A DNA stretch of 64,000 nt from Thermothelomyces thermophilus ATCC 42464 (GCF_000226095.1 NC_016477.1:2666001-2730000); one strand, 5' to 3'. Shown: positions 1-12,493, counted from the first letter of the stretch. The notes: generated by a model not told the origin, from the letters alone. Made by a program: numbers and translations.

Positions 1-2018
1 TAGTGCCTAGGCTAGGCTCGTTTTGGTACTACTATAATGCCTTTTGGATCACGGGCTTTGATCTTCTAGAGCAATTCGGCCGCTTTGTTTCCTATATTAT
101 AGACCCATTCTATAGGGTAGAGGCTTCTGTCCTTATTTCCTTGTCAGGTCGGCTAGTGATTATTTTCGAATTAATCGTGAAAGTGGTATCGGCATTTGTA
201 TGCCATATACTAGAACTAGGGCACTTGTATATGTGCCTTGTATCGCGGGTATAGTCGCGTAGCATTGCCTGGAAGGTATTAGAATTCTTTTCTAAATCCT
301 TCCTACTATATATAGACTGTAGATACTCTAATGCTAAGGTAGGAGTATTTCTTCCAATAGCTTTCCTATATATACTCATCTTTTCCACGGTTTATATATA
401 TAAACTAGTACTCAGGGTTCCATACATCGTAGCTAAGTTGCTAATCGTCAGAATACTCGGTATAGCTGTCAGGCCCATCGTATATCATAGGCTATTCCCC
501 TTTAATAGTTTCTATAATATATCAGAGTTTCCTTATCTTGTCCCTCATCTTATCGCTTTGCTAGGCAAGTCAAATCAAGCGTCTATCCCGTTTACGTAGT
601 TCTATGTTAAGCCGGAAAACTTCGTTACGATACCATTCGATTCGTTCCTAGAGGAATAGAACATTAGGTCCGGGTCTTTCGATTCCTTAGGTGTCGGTTG
701 TCTACGATCTATCCTACCTCTGTATAACCGTAAAACCTTACTATCTCAAGGCTAGGAGAATCGAAATTAGTAGTATATACTCTCCTACTATGTCCTATTT
801 GGCGAGACCTATCTCTGGGTCCATAGTAACCAGTTTAGAGTACGATGCTTGTTTGTCTTTACTATTGTCATTATATCTGAGACTATCTATATCACTGCCC
901 CTATCTTTATAGCTTGTAGCTACTACTTTAATAATATCCTTGGTGTTTTTGTCGATAGCCGTAATTTCCTTTTTAGGGACTAGTTTCTAGTCTTTCTTTA
1001 GGCTTTGACATTCTCGTTTATAGTGTCCTTTCTTTCTATAGTCATAGTAGGTGACGTTAGACTTGTCTTTAGCCGTCTTCTTCTTGTCCTACTTCTATGT
1101 TACGTCTATATTTATAGCTCTAGGGTACGTCCCATACAAAGTACTAACGTACGTTTGCTTTTTCTTATTATTAGCCTTAACTATGGTTCTATTCGTTTGA
1201 CCTCATTTCTGCTACTCTTGTATATAGAGCCAATTATCGATTCTAATAGCCTATACGATATATTTATCTAGGGTCTTAGGCTAATTATACTTATATAGCT
1301 TGTCTTTAACCTTTTCCTTTAAGCTATTATAGAATAGTTATATTAATGCCTTATCGTTAAGCTAAGACTTAAATATATCTTATCTAAACTATATGGCATA
1401 GGAGGTTACTAACTTAGTCTGTCGGAGATTAGCAAGTCTTTCTTACGTATAAATCTTCTTGTCTTTGTCGCCAAAAACCTTCCAAAGCTCTTCTTCGAAA
1501 CGGTCATAAGATCGGAAGACTGCCTATGTAAACGCGTCTCGGTCGTCTTTGTCTTCCTTAGTGAGATAGTCGTTCTATATAGGCTCGAACCATCTAAGTG
1601 CCTTGCCCTCTAATCTTGTGGCTATATAGAGAACTTTAGCTTTGTCGTCTGGAAACTTGTCGTTATTAAGCCGGAAGTAAGATCAGAGGTTTGTCAGGAA
1701 TCTTACAAGATCCTCCTTGGTTCCTCCGTATTTACTAGGTAGTTCGATCTTAATACGGCTCGCTTTAGCAGTCTCGAGCGCTTCGATTTTGGCATAGGCC
1801 TTGTTAACTAGTTTCTACAAGTACTTTTTGCCGTTCTCGAGTTCCTTAATTCGGGCTTAAGTAACCTTATCTCTCTGGTCTAACTCCTAGATCTACTACT
1901 AGAGTTGACTAATCTAGGTAAGCAGCTATTTGGCTATGACATTGGTAGCTATGTCGATGTCGAGGTCAAGGTTACCTCCGTTCTAAACTATAATAGAACA
2001 AAGGGAGTGATAGCAACG
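1..2018 (-). mobile_element. Ty3/gypsy element M: 5' part with gag, cut by the window start, RIP-damaged
   Basis: Read on the minus strand this is the gag part of a gypsy element whose 5' LTR follows at 2,019-2,472. It is colinear with 10,017-12,482 of element L and with 39,650-41,900 of element 1. The reverse strand shows gag remnants, including a zinc knuckle near 1,000-1,045 (pattern C-x2-C-x4-H-x4-C with the first two Cys now Tyr), interrupted by many TAG/TAA stops typical of RIP. Protease, RT and integrase must lie left of the window. It is not functional. Confidence is high for family, lower for exact limits. Confidence 0.85.
2007..2017 (-). other. Putative primer-binding site of element M (self-priming type)
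   Basis: One base inside the 5' LTR, the minus strand reads GTTGCTATCAC. Its complement GTGATAGCAAC recurs inside the LTRs just downstream of the TATA box (10 of 11 bases in this element's own LTR at 2,196-2,206, the mismatch being a G-to-A RIP-type change). No TGG-type tRNA primer site is adjacent to the LTR. Confidence 0.6.
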
Positions 2019-2472
2019 TATGACGAACCTAACTTAGACTTCTTCTAAAAGGGTTTAGACGGAGGTAAATTAAGCGGGACAAATGTACAGGTCGTCTAAG
2101 GGATTTGATAAAGCTAAAGGGTTTATAACAATACTAGAGTTATCTCTTATAATAGTTAGTAATGCTTGGTATAAGTACTTGTAATTGTAGGTTAGGTTGC
2201 TATTACTGGTGAACTCCTAGAGTCTACTATAACGAGTGACTAGCTAGCTATATATATATAATTATCTGTCCCTCTTTAATAGTTATCACTAGTACTATTT
2301 CTCTTTTTACTCCGTGATTCCGCGTTATCGATGGTAATATGTTATTATCACTAGTGAAGACCTTAGTCTTGGCAGTGATAATCTTCTGATTGGTCTGTCA
2401 AGTGATTAGCTGTCGGAATGTCCTACATCCTAGCTGTAGCCTGCCGGGCCGTCTATATGCTTATCCGTGATA
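2019..2472 (-). repeat. LTR type A, 5' LTR of element M (454 bp)
   Basis: Inverted termini TA(TG)...TA(CA) with RIP changes. The half nearest the element (R-U5) matches every gypsy LTR in the window; the outer half is U3 type A, as at 3,194, 10,140, 39,178 and 46,318. It is exactly as long as the solo LTR at 10,140-10,593. Confidence 0.88.
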
Positions 2473-3067
2473 AAAACCTAGGATAGAACTAAAGATAACG
2501 CCTTAGTTAATAGTATTAATGGCATTATTAATCTCTAATAAGGGTATAGTAGGCGCCTCTTACTGCTCTTACTGCTTAACTGCTTCTAACTTGTCTAAGG
2601 TCGACAAACTACGCGTTACTATATTGGCACCTTTCTTTACTAAAAACTCCTTCTGTTAACGAAGACGCTGGAGCTGTGTAAGCTTTTTGGATAACTCGTA
2701 CTAGGCTTCTTCTAGACGGCATTGAGATTTATCTAGCTTAAGTTTGGTATGATGTTTAGTATCCTTGATATAACGCTACTTCTAAAGAATACGATCTACT
2801 AGAACGAATATTAGGAATTATAGTACTAAAAAAAAAAAAAAAAAGGGAGACGAGCTTATAGGAAGAAAGCGGGATGCTAGAGCTATTATAAGAATGACCT
2901 CAACAAATATAAGCCTTGTAACACTTTGTACGTGCGATCATTTTGCAGATAAGGCCTTATAATATACACTAAGAGTAAGGCATAACGATAAAACCGTTCT
3001 TAGCAATGTTCTAAGCAAGGGAAGTATAGTAACGTGTAGAATATAACTTTCGTTTCTCTATTAGCAT
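2473..3067 (-). pseudogene. Antisense zinc-cluster/coiled-coil gene, type A, cut by element M
   Basis: Minus-strand reading from an ATG at 3,065-3,067 gives a basic N-terminus, then six Cys/Tyr positions spaced C-x2-C-x6-C-x8-C-x2-C-x6-C; two are still Cys and four are Tyr codons that a G-to-A change in TGY would make. Exon 1 (2,860-3,067) is 208 nt, as in the other type A and B copies. A donor mutated from GT to AT and an acceptor at 2,799-2,800 enclose a 61-nt intron with a poly-T run. Exon 2 starts with D-R-I and continues as a charged helical segment until element M interrupts it. In-frame stops are TAG/TAA/TGA of RIP type. Function is inferred only from the Cys pattern. Confidence 0.6.
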
Positions 3068-3193
3068 TTTGTTAATATAGCGACTATAATATAGAAATAG
3101 GAAGAATATAGTACTTATAAGCAAAGGGTATTAGTACTATTTAAAACGGCCTAAGAGGGCTTTTAGGTCGAAAGCCTTAAAGGAGGGGCATTG
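2473..3193 (+). mobile_element. Element N: 3' cassette type A of a plus-strand gypsy element
   Basis: This segment aligns with 45,607-46,317 of element 1, the stretch between pol and the 3' LTR. It ends in a purine-rich tract (AGGAGGGGCATTG) next to the 3' LTR at 3,194. Its left end is cut by element M, which inserted into it; the rest of N must lie left of the window. It has no sense-strand ORF but carries an antisense gene remnant (2,473-3,067). Confidence 0.8.
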
Positions 3194-3639
3194 TGTTACG
3201 GATAAGTATATAGACGGCCTAGTAGGCTATAGCTAGGATATAGGACATTCCGACAGCTAATCACTTGACGGACTAATTAGAAGATTATCACCGCCAAGAC
3301 TAAGGTCTTCACTGGTAATAATAACATGTCACCGTCGATAACGCGGAATCATAGGGTAAAAGGAGAAATAGTACTAGTAATAACTATTAAAGAAGGACAG
3401 ACAATTGTATATATATAGCTAGCTAGTCACTCGTTAGGTAGACTCCAAGAGTTTACTAGTGGTAATAATTATAATCACAGTACTTATACCAAGCATTGCT
3501 AATTACTATAAGAGATAACTCTAGTGTTGTTGTAAACCCTTTGGCTTTACCGAATCCCTTAGACGACCTGCTTGCTTGTCCCGCTTAATCTACCTTCGTC
3601 TGAACCCTTTTAGAAGAAGTCTGAGCCGGGTTTGTCACA
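3194..3639 (+). repeat. LTR type A, 3' LTR of element N (446 bp)
   Basis: Starts TGTTACGG after a purine tract and ends GTCACA. U3 is type A; R-U5 is common to all gypsy LTRs here. Copia reverse-transcriptase sequence resumes directly at 3,640, so N is inserted in the left copia element. Confidence 0.88.
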
Positions 3640-4964
3640 TCTATATGGCTTAAGAGACTTGCTACTCTTATAGTATAAGGAGTTCTATAAAATGCTATTA
3701 GATTTAGGTATAGAACTATTAGGCGAAGAGAAGTGCCTCTTCTTAAGCTATGATAAACAAGTTATCCTAATCTTTTATATTGACGACTTCTTGGTCTTCT
3801 TCTATAAAAGTAACGTTATAGTGGCTAAGTAGGTAATAGAAGGAATCAAAGCTTAATATAATATCTATAAGTAAGGTAATATTAGTTAGTTTCTTAGTAT
3901 TAGGGTAATTCGAGACCGACCTATATATAAGATATAGTTAGTCTATAATTAATATATTAGAAAGGTAGTAGGAAGATATAAGCTAGATATACCTAGCGTA
4001 TATAAGCTAACTCCCTTAAGCTATGAAGAACTTAAGAAGTTCGAAGGAAATGTTACTAATATATAAATTAAAGAGTATTAGGAGCTTATCGGATCGATCC
4101 TATATTATATAGTTATATTATATCTAGATATTGTATATACCAATTTAGTACTCTCTTAATACCTAACTAACCTAAGATTAGACTATTTGTTAGAGATATA
4201 GCAAATAGTAAGATATCTATTTAGGAGCTCTTACCTATTAATCTAATATAAAGGTAAGCGAGCGCTAGATAGTTCGACGCTTATAATTACTAAGGACGCT
4301 TTATATATAGATGATCTAGATATACGGTATTTGTTATAGAGATATATCTTTTTTCTATTTAAAGGTCCTATTATATAGAAGGCGTTATACTAGGATATTA
4401 TTATAATATTAAGCATTAAAGTAAAACTTCTAACGCTCTCCCTTATAGTAAGAGAGGCTATAGCACTTAAAAGACTATTTATAGATATTAATCTTAAGCT
4501 TAGAGAACCTTAGAACATCTATTATAATAATTAGTAAATAATGGGACTAGTAATAGCTAAGAACGAACGTATTAATACTTGCCTATAGTATATAGATATC
4601 TATAATATATAGTTATACTGGAAAGTAGTAAAAGGAACGTTTAAAGTAATATATCCACTAACTAGTTAGATACTAGTAGATAAGCTTATTAAATAACTTA
4701 GCTAATAAGCCTTTAAGCGCTAGAAGGCTCTCCTTAATCTTTGAGATATTAGTTATAGGCTTATATAACTAAAGGGTAGAAAATAAGTTAAATTCGCCAA
4801 AATACCGCCTAATATTCCCTATCTACTATTAGTAACTATCGCTAGGATTAATAGCCTTGCCCTTGTCTTTATCTTAGCTAGGTAACGATATAACGCCATA
4901 TGTATTATTAGATATACTAGTATAAGCATTATAAGCTTCCTTAATTTTACCTAACTAATAGAAG
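3640..4964 (+). mobile_element. Left copia element: reverse transcriptase and RNase H remnant
   Basis: The plus strand encodes a Ty1/copia reverse transcriptase (RVT_2 type) starting within the L-Y-G-L-R-D motif. The catalytic YIDD box is intact at 3,776-3,787. An RNase H region with V-R-E-A-I-A-L-K near 4,450-4,470 follows. Many TAG/TAA stops make it a RIP pseudogene. The last part (about 4,750-4,960) also holds the C-terminal end of the copia antisense ORF. The element is cut at 3,640 by gypsy N and at 4,965 by gypsy L, and resumes at 12,918. Confidence 0.87.
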
Positions 4965-5382
4965 TGTAACGAACCTAACTTAGACTTCTTCTAAAAGGGT
5001 TTAGACGAAGGTAGTTAAAGCGGGACAAGCGTATAGGTCGTCTAAGGGATTCGGTAAAGCCAAAGGGTTCATAACAACACTAGAGTTATCTCTTATAGTA
5101 GTTAGCGATACTTAGTATAAGTACTGTGATTATAAGTTGCTATCACTAGTAAACTCTTAAAGTCCACCTAACAAGTGACTATCTATATATATATATAATC
5201 TTAGTGATCACTCCTAATCACGGTAATCGTAAGTGATCGTATAGTAGTAATTACCCTGATCGCTAGTAAGTGTAGTAATCATTATGCTTCCTATATTATA
5301 ATTAGTCCTTTTGTTCCTTTGACTTGATTAGCCCGTTTATACTAGTAGCTTGGGCGACATCTATATATATATTTCCGTGACA
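4965..5382 (-). repeat. LTR type B, 3' LTR of element L (418 bp)
   Basis: Begins TGTAACGAACC and ends CCGTGACA on the plus strand. The left half (R-U5) is common to all gypsy LTRs; the right half (U3) is type B, with several GTGATC/GATCAC-like motifs, and is shared with 12,495-12,912 and 62,137-62,555. Confidence 0.92.
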
Positions 5383-5511
5383 CGATACCCTCCCTCCGAG
5401 GCTTTCGACCTAAAAGCCCTCTTTAGGTCGTTTTAAATAGCGCTAACATCCCTTACGTTCCTTGTATATATTTTTCTCCTTAGCCTCTTATTGCTCTTTA
5501 TACTGTCAATT

Positions 5512-6122
5512 ATGCCATCTAACGTACGTAGATCCCTAGTGTCTATTTGTCGTAAGCGTTTAGCTTAGTTTATTTCTGATTATAGGTTTATAGTGATAGC
5601 GTGTTCCTATTACACAGAGTACAACCGAGTATATAAAATGATTAAAAACTCTTATCGCTACGAGGCTTATATACGTCGGGGTCGTGCTTACGATAGTTCC
5701 GGCGTTCTAGTTTCTTTTTGTAAGTTCCTATTTCCTTATGAGGGTACGTCTCTAATCGTAACGTAGTAGATCGTATTATACGCGAGTAACGTCATTTAAA
5801 GGCTAAAGAGAAAGAGGCTAAAGCCTTGTTACGGGAATATTAATATAAAGCTTCTAAGGTGTTAGCCTATCTGACTTAGGTTCGTAAATAACGAGAGTTC
5901 CTAGTAGAGAAGGGGGTAGATATAGTTATATAGGGTTTGTCGAATCTAGACAAATTAGAGGCGGTAAAATAGTAGGAATCGGGGGCTATTGTGTAACTTA
6001 ACGGTAGTGTCGACATTATTAACTAGGGCGCTATTTTCGGTTCTGTCCTAGGTTTGCCTTTAGCCAATCTAGGTTCTACTAATAGAACTGTTCTAGTTTC
6101 TTAGGGTAGTTTAAGTTCTTGA
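5512..6122 (+). pseudogene. Antisense zinc-cluster/coiled-coil gene, type B (element L)
   Basis: Opposite to pol. An ATG at 5,512 opens a 208-nt exon with a basic N-terminus and six Cys/Tyr positions spaced C-x2-C-x6-C-x8-C-x2-C-x6-C; one is Cys and five are Tyr, consistent with TGY-to-TAY RIP. The segment I-R-R-G-R-A precedes the last position, as is usual in fungal Zn2Cys6 domains. A good donor GTAAGT (5,720) and acceptor AG (5,765-5,766) bound a 47-nt intron with matching phase. Exon 2 encodes D-R-I-I-R-E, a Lys/Glu-rich helix and a stretch ending near E-F-L-V-E-K-G, then L-D-K-L-E-A-V, and stops at a TGA conserved in element 1. It overlaps the end of the sense chromodomain. Several TAG/TAA stops mark it as dead. 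A DNA-binding role is inferred. Confidence 0.65.
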
Positions 6123-9100
6123 CTAGTTTCTATAAGTTATCTTCTAATCCGAAATCGAGCTATTTAACTAGATACTATAGTTCTCCATTAATAATATACA
6201 AATCTAGAATTTCTTCGACGTCCTATTCTTTTTCCTCGTCTTTTGCTTCGATGTGTGTAGCAACCTTAGCATTTTTTGGTGCTGGTTCGAGAAGCGAAAT
6301 ATGAAAAACATCTATCTGTAGTCGTATAGATGACGGTAACGATAGTCGGTAGTTAGATGTCAAAATTCGTTCTTTAATAACGAAAGGTCTAACCTTTTTA
6401 AAGTCTAGCTTCGTGCTTGGTCGTTTGGTTTATAGGTTTCGTATAATTAAGTAAACTTTGTCTCCCCTCTCTAAGTAAGGTCCTTTGAGCCTATATTTAT
6501 TATAGTAGTTCTTTATTCTAGTCTTAATAAACTCGAGTTCCTTTTTAAGCTTTTTATATAGTATGTACATTTATTTCACTTTAACTACTACTCTTGGCAC
6601 TATAACCTCTAGTCCTTATCTAAGGTCTACTTTATATTTATAGTTCGCGAAGAACAATATAACTTTAGTCGTTTCCATTAGTATTATATTATAAGCAAGT
6701 TATACTATTAGCAATAGTATAACCTAGTTATCTTACTAGTAGTTAATGTAAGAATAGAGATACTACTTAATAACTTAGTTTAGTCGCTCCGTTTGTCCGT
6801 TAGTCTGCAGGTAATATGCTATTAATAGCTTGCTATTAACGTCTAATCGTTACATTAACGCTTGCTAGAACTTCGACACGAACTTAGTATCTCTATTAGT
6901 AATCCATTCTTACGGCCAAGTATATACTAATGTAACTTGCCAATAGATTACGTCTACTAGCTATTTAGCTATCTAGGATTCTTTATAGGGGAAGAAGTAT
7001 ACCTATTTAGTTAGATAATCTACTATAGTAAGAATGCTATCATAGATTACTCCTATAGTTATATCCTTAGATTCTAGTAGCTTTATAATAAAGTCTATCG
7101 TAACTAAGCTCTATGGTTTATTAGCTATTAGCAATAGCTAAAGTAGCCTATATAGCTTATATCATGCCGTTTTGCCTCGATTGCAGATATCGTAGTTCCA
7201 TACGACTTCCTTAACTCATACCGTTAACTATAGAAAGTTATAATGTTTCTTGACTTATACGACAGTCTTTATAACTCCCTTATATCCTCCGAGTTTCGAC
7301 TTATAGAGTTCTCGAATTATCCGTAGCTATTAATCCTAGTTATAGATATATACTTTACCTCGGTACTAGAGTTTCCTATCTTTTTCTTCTACTCCGTTAG
7401 GTACTAGTGGTCTAGGTGCTACTTAATACTATACCTCGTTAATCCTTTCTTCTCGAAAGATTACGTAGTATTCTAGGAACGAGTCAAGTAGATCATCTTC
7501 TATAGGTGTCTACGTTTCGTGATGTAGCGTTCTGTCTATTCGTTCCTTAAATAATAGTAATATTATTTCCGTTCGTCCTTCTATATAATCTATTCGTCGG
7601 CTTAAGATATCTGCTTATATATTCTCTTTGCCCTTCTTATAGCGGATCTTAAAGTCAAATTCCACGAGGAATTCTACCTATCGTATTTATCGTCCATTAA
7701 GCTCCTTTGTTGTCGTGAAGTATCGCAAATTCTTGTAATCTATATATACTTATATTGGTTTAATTGTACTACTAAGGTATAGTTACTATTCCTTAAAAGC
7801 TTCGATAATCGTAAGTAGTTCCTTGTTATAAATCGGATAAGTAAGATATAGTCTATCAAGCTTCTTTAAAAAGAAGGCCATGGGATATAGCTTTCCTTAT
7901 TTGTCTCGTTATCCTAATTATCCTTCAATAGTATAGTCTAAAGCGTCCGTTTCTACCTCGAATAGCTTCTTAGGATCTAATAATACTAGTACTAGATCTT
8001 TAATAATAGTATTATAGATCTATATAAATGCTTACTTGTACTATTCTTCTCATTAGAATTTAGCGTTCTTCCTAGTAAGTTCGTATAAAGGTCGTATAAT
8101 TACTCTAAAGTTCCTAATAAACATTTGGTAGAAGTTTGCAAATCCGATGAAGCGTTATATTTCTGTGACTAACGTCAGTCGTAGCTACTCCTTAATAGCT
8201 TTAACCTTTGATAGTTCTATCCGGATTTATCCTAGGGATATTTCGTATCCTAGAAATACCGTTTTCCTAATATAGAATTTGCTCTTTTCCTTATTAACTA
8301 ATAGTTTATACGTATATAACGCGTCTAATACTACTTTTACGTACTTCCGGTGTTCGTCTATCATCTTAGAGAAGATAAGTATATTATCAAGATAATATAC
8401 TATAAATTTGTCGAGAAAGGGTCAGATAGCTTAATCAATCAGGGCTTAGAACGTTACTAGCGCGTTCGTAAGTCCAAATAGCATAACAAGGTACTCGTAA
8501 TAGCTATAGGGTATTCTAAAGGCCGTTTTCTACTTATCGCCTTCTTTAATCTATATATAATTATAGGCCAATGGCAAGTTAAGACGCGTAAAATATTGGG
8601 CTCCTGCTAACTAATCTCGGAGCCGTAAGATTAGCGGTAATAGGTATCGATTTTTCACGGTCTATTTATTAAGTTATTAATAGTTAATATATAACTATAG
8701 CTTTCTATCTTTCTTAGGTATAAATAGGATTAGGTAGCCTACTAGCGATATTGATAGGTAGATATATCCTCTTTAAAGGTTCTCCTCCAAATATCGCTTA
8801 AGTTCTTTATTTTATATCTAGCTCGTATAGTAAATCTTAAAGAACTTTAGTTATACTCCTTCCTTAAGCTTAATCTTATAATCCTATAGGCCGTGTTCTA
8901 GCAATCCTTCTAGATGCTTCAATTTAAATGCTAGGTGTCCTTTATATTTTTTTAATACTTCCCTAGTCTTGTCTCGTCTCTCGGTTTTCTAATAGTATAT
9001 AAACTTAGTTCCGTTTATAGCAATACTAGCGATTTTTCCTATCCTAACCTACTACTCTGGTTATAATGCTCCGCATTCGTTAACGGAGAGAACAGCTATT

Positions 9101-9690
9101 AGCGGTTTAGCTCGTTCTTCCTATTATAATATCGATGTCGTTATACCGCCTTTTCCAGAGTCTGTAGTGATCTACCTACCACTATCTATCTCTTGCGGTA
9201 GATCTATAGGACATGCCTTCCCTTAAGTATTGTCCGCTTATAATCCTTATACGCTCTCTATCTTATTAGTCAAATACGACTCTATTCGGGGTTATAAGTA
9301 GTTACCATTCTTCTAACTAATGTCCGGGTCGTAATCTTTATACTATAGTAACCCTAATATTATATCTTTATCGTTACCTATATCTATAATACTAAATATA
9401 ACTATTATAGTCTTCCTTACTATAGTGATATTGATCGGTTCGGTCTCCTTATATACCTATTACGTTAGAAATAGCCCTTTAACCATATTATACTTCCGCT
9501 TTATTCTCTAAGGTATTTATAGCTAATTTATAAGTATCGGCAAAATTAGGTTTATCTCTACTCTACTATCCACTAATACGAGCATTTCGTACTATTTCTA
9601 TTATACTATTATCTATAGTCGCTTATCTTGCCGCCGTTATCTAAAGATCATAGCGATTTCTTATATTTCTACCGAGAGGTCTCGATATAG
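6110..9690 (-). pseudogene. pol of element L: protease, RT, RNase H, integrase, chromodomain (RIP-killed)
   Basis: Minus-strand translation gives, from right to left, a retropepsin motif V-D-S-R (from DSG, near 9,590-9,550), an RT whose YLDD box is now YLDN (near 8,395-8,380), RNase H, and an integrase with its chain broken by TAG stops. Next come the A-V-K-x-E-Q-M segment near 6,590 and a chromodomain (I-L-D near 6,200, motif L-V-K-x-L-D-F) that places it among the chromoviruses. In chromoviruses the chromodomain directs integration to heterochromatin, which fits the nested insertion seen here. Every domain contains stops. Confidence 0.85.
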
Positions 9691-9699
9691 TGGTCTCTT

Positions 9700-12482
9700 A
9701 CGCTAGTTCCTCCTGTACTACGCTACTACTTACCGCTATATAGGCATTAATAGTTCCTAGGCCCCTTAAAGGGCCCTGACCTATTTCCTAGGTTAGTGCT
9801 AACCTCTTCGGTTGTTTGGCTAATAGCGGCTTCGTTAATTATACTTATTTCCGTAAGCTATTAAGTGCTTATAGCTTCCTACTATTAGGTCTGTTCTACT
9901 TTCTATCATACGTATTATAGCTTTATCTAAAGCTCCTAAATTCGCGACTTCTTTTCGTCCGTATAATAGAGGTAATTATTGCTCTAGCACGAGTCCTATA
10001 TATCTCGTCCCATTCCACAGTACCTAAGCTAGGCTCGTTTTAGAACTACTATAATACCTTCCAGACTCCGAGCTTCGATTTTCTAGAGCAATTCGGCTAC
10101 TCTATTTCTTACATCATAGACCTATTCTATAGGGCGGAGTGTCACAGATGAGCATATAAACGGCCCGGCAGGCTGCAGCCAGGACGCAGGACATTCCGAC
10201 AGCTAATCACTTGACGGACCAATCAGAAGATTATCACTGCCAAGACTAAGGTCTTCACTGGTGATAATAACATATCACCGTCGACAACGCGGAATCACGG
10301 AGTGAAAGGAGAAATGGTACTAGTAATAACTATTAAAGAGGGACAGATAATTGTGTATATATAGCTAGCCAGTCACTCGTTATAGTAGACTCTGGGAGTT
10401 TACTAGTAATAGCAACCTAACCCACAATCACCGGTATTTATACCAAGCATCACTGACCATTGTGGGAGATAACTCTAGTGTTGTTGTGAACCTTTTGGCT
10501 TCACCGAATCCCTCAGACGACCTGTACGCTTGTCCTGCTTAATTTACCTCCGTCTGAACCCTTTTAGAAGAAGTCTGAGCTGGGTTCGTCATACGGAGGC
10601 TTCTATCCTTATTTCCTTGTCAGGTTGGCTAGTAATTATTTTCGAATTTATTATAGAAGTAATATTAGCATTTGTATATTATATACTAGAACTAAGGCAC
10701 TTGCGTATATACCTTATATCGTAGGTATAATTATATAGCGCTACCTAGAAGGTATTAGAATTCTTTCCTAAATTCTTCCCGTTATATATAGACTATAGGT
10801 ACTCTAATACTAAAGTAGGAGTATTTTTTCTAGTAGCTTTCCTATATATACTTGTCTTTTCCGCGGTTTATATATATAAACCAGTATTCTAGGTTCTATA
10901 CGTTATTACTAAGTTACTAATCATTAAGGTACTTAGTATAGCTATCGGGCCTATTATATATCATAGGCTGTTCTCCTTTAATAGTTTCTATAATATATTA
11001 GAGTTCTCTTATTTTATCCCTTATCTTATTGCTCTACTAGGCAAGTCAAGTCAAGCGTCTATCGCGTTTATATAGCTCCGTATTAAGTCGGAAAACTTCA
11101 TTATAGTACTATTCGATTCGTTCCTAAAGGAATAGAATATTAGGTCTAGGTCTTTCGATTCCTTAGGTATCGGTTATCTACGATCCGTCCCGCCTCTATA
11201 TAACCGTAAAACCCTATTACCTTAAGGCTAAGAGAATCGAAATTAGTGATATATATTCTCCTACCGTATCCTATTCGGCAAGACCTATCTCTAGGTCTAT
11301 AGTGACTAGTTTAGAGTACGGTGCTTGTTTGTCTTTACCGTTACTATCGTGTCCGAGACTATCTATATCACTACCCTTATCTTTATAGCTTATAGCTATT
11401 ACTTCGATGACGTCTTTAGTAGTTTCGTTGATAACCGTAATTTCCTTTCTAGGGACTATCTTCTACTCTTTCCTTAGGCTTTAATATTCTCGCTTATAGT
11501 ACCCTTTCTTTCTATAGTTATAGTAGGTAACATTAGACTTATCTTTAGTTATCTTCTTTCGGTCTTACTTCTATACTATATCTATATCTATAGTTCTAGG
11601 GTACATCTTATATAAGGTACTAATATATGCTCGCTTTTTCTTATCGTTAGCCTTAACTATAATTCCGTTTATTTAACCTCATTTTTACTACTCTTATATA
11701 TAAAGTTAATCATCGATTTTAATAGCCTATATAATATATTTATCTAGGGTCTTAGGCTAATCGTACTTATATAGCTTATCTTTAACCTTTTCCCTTAAGC
11801 TGTTATAAAATAATTATATTAATACCTTATCATTAAGCTAAGACTTAAGTATATCCTATCTAAACTATATAATATAGGAGGCTATTAACTTAGTCTATCG
11901 GAGATTAGCAAGTCTTTCTTATATATAAATCTTCCCATCTTTATCACTAAAAACCTTCTAAAGCTCTTCTTTAAAATGGTTATAAGATCAAAAGACTACC
12001 TATATAAATATATCTTAGTCATCTTTATCTTCCTTAGTAAAATAATTATTCTATATAGGCTTAAACTATCCAAGTACCTTACTCTCTAGTCTTATAGCTA
12101 TATAGAGGACTTTAGCTTTATTATCTAAAAACTTATTATCATTAAGCCAGAAGTAGGATCAGAAGTTTGTCAAGAATCCTATAAGATCTTCCTTAGTTCC
12201 TCTATATTTGCTAGGCAGTTTGATCTTAATACGGCTCGCTTTAGTAGTCTCGAGCGCCTTGATTTTGGCATAGGCCTTGTTAACTAACTTCTACAAGTGC
12301 TTTTCGCCATTCTCGAGTTCCTTAATTAGGGCTTAAGTAGCCTTATCTCTCTAGTCTAACTCCTAGATCTACTACTAGAGTTAACCAAGCTAGGCAAGCA
12401 GCTATTTAGCCGTGATATTAGTAGCTATATTGATATTGAGGTTAAAGTTACCTCTGTTTTGAACTATGATAGAACAAAGGGA
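9700..12482 (-). pseudogene. gag region of element L, interrupted by a solo LTR
   Basis: Minus-strand reading, colinear with 39,650-41,990. It contains an N-terminal coiled-coil-like segment near the primer site, a retrotransposon gag core, a zinc knuckle (near 11,490-11,535) and a further region of about 1.3 kb before protease. The solo LTR 10,140-10,593 splits it. RIP stops are dense. Confidence 0.78.
10140..10593 (+). repeat. Solo LTR type A nested in gag of element L (454 bp)
   Basis: TGTCACAG...GTCATA with perfect 5-bp target duplications CGGAG on both sides (10,135-10,139 and 10,594-10,598). Gag homology to positions 1-130 is continuous once the LTR is removed. It is one of the least RIP-mutated LTRs: the TATA box (TGTATATATAGC, about 10,352) and the putative transcript start at 10,406-10,416 are clear. 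A lone LTR implies LTR-LTR recombination. Confidence 0.92.
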
Positions 12483-12493
12483 GTGATAGCAAC
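12483..12493 (-). other. Putative primer-binding site of element L (self-priming type)
   Basis: Plus-strand GTGATAGCAAC, one base from the LTR end at 12,495; on the element strand GTTGCTATCAC. It is complementary to the GTGATAGCAAC-like sequence inside these LTRs after the TATA box. No tRNA-type TGG start is present. Confidence 0.62.
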
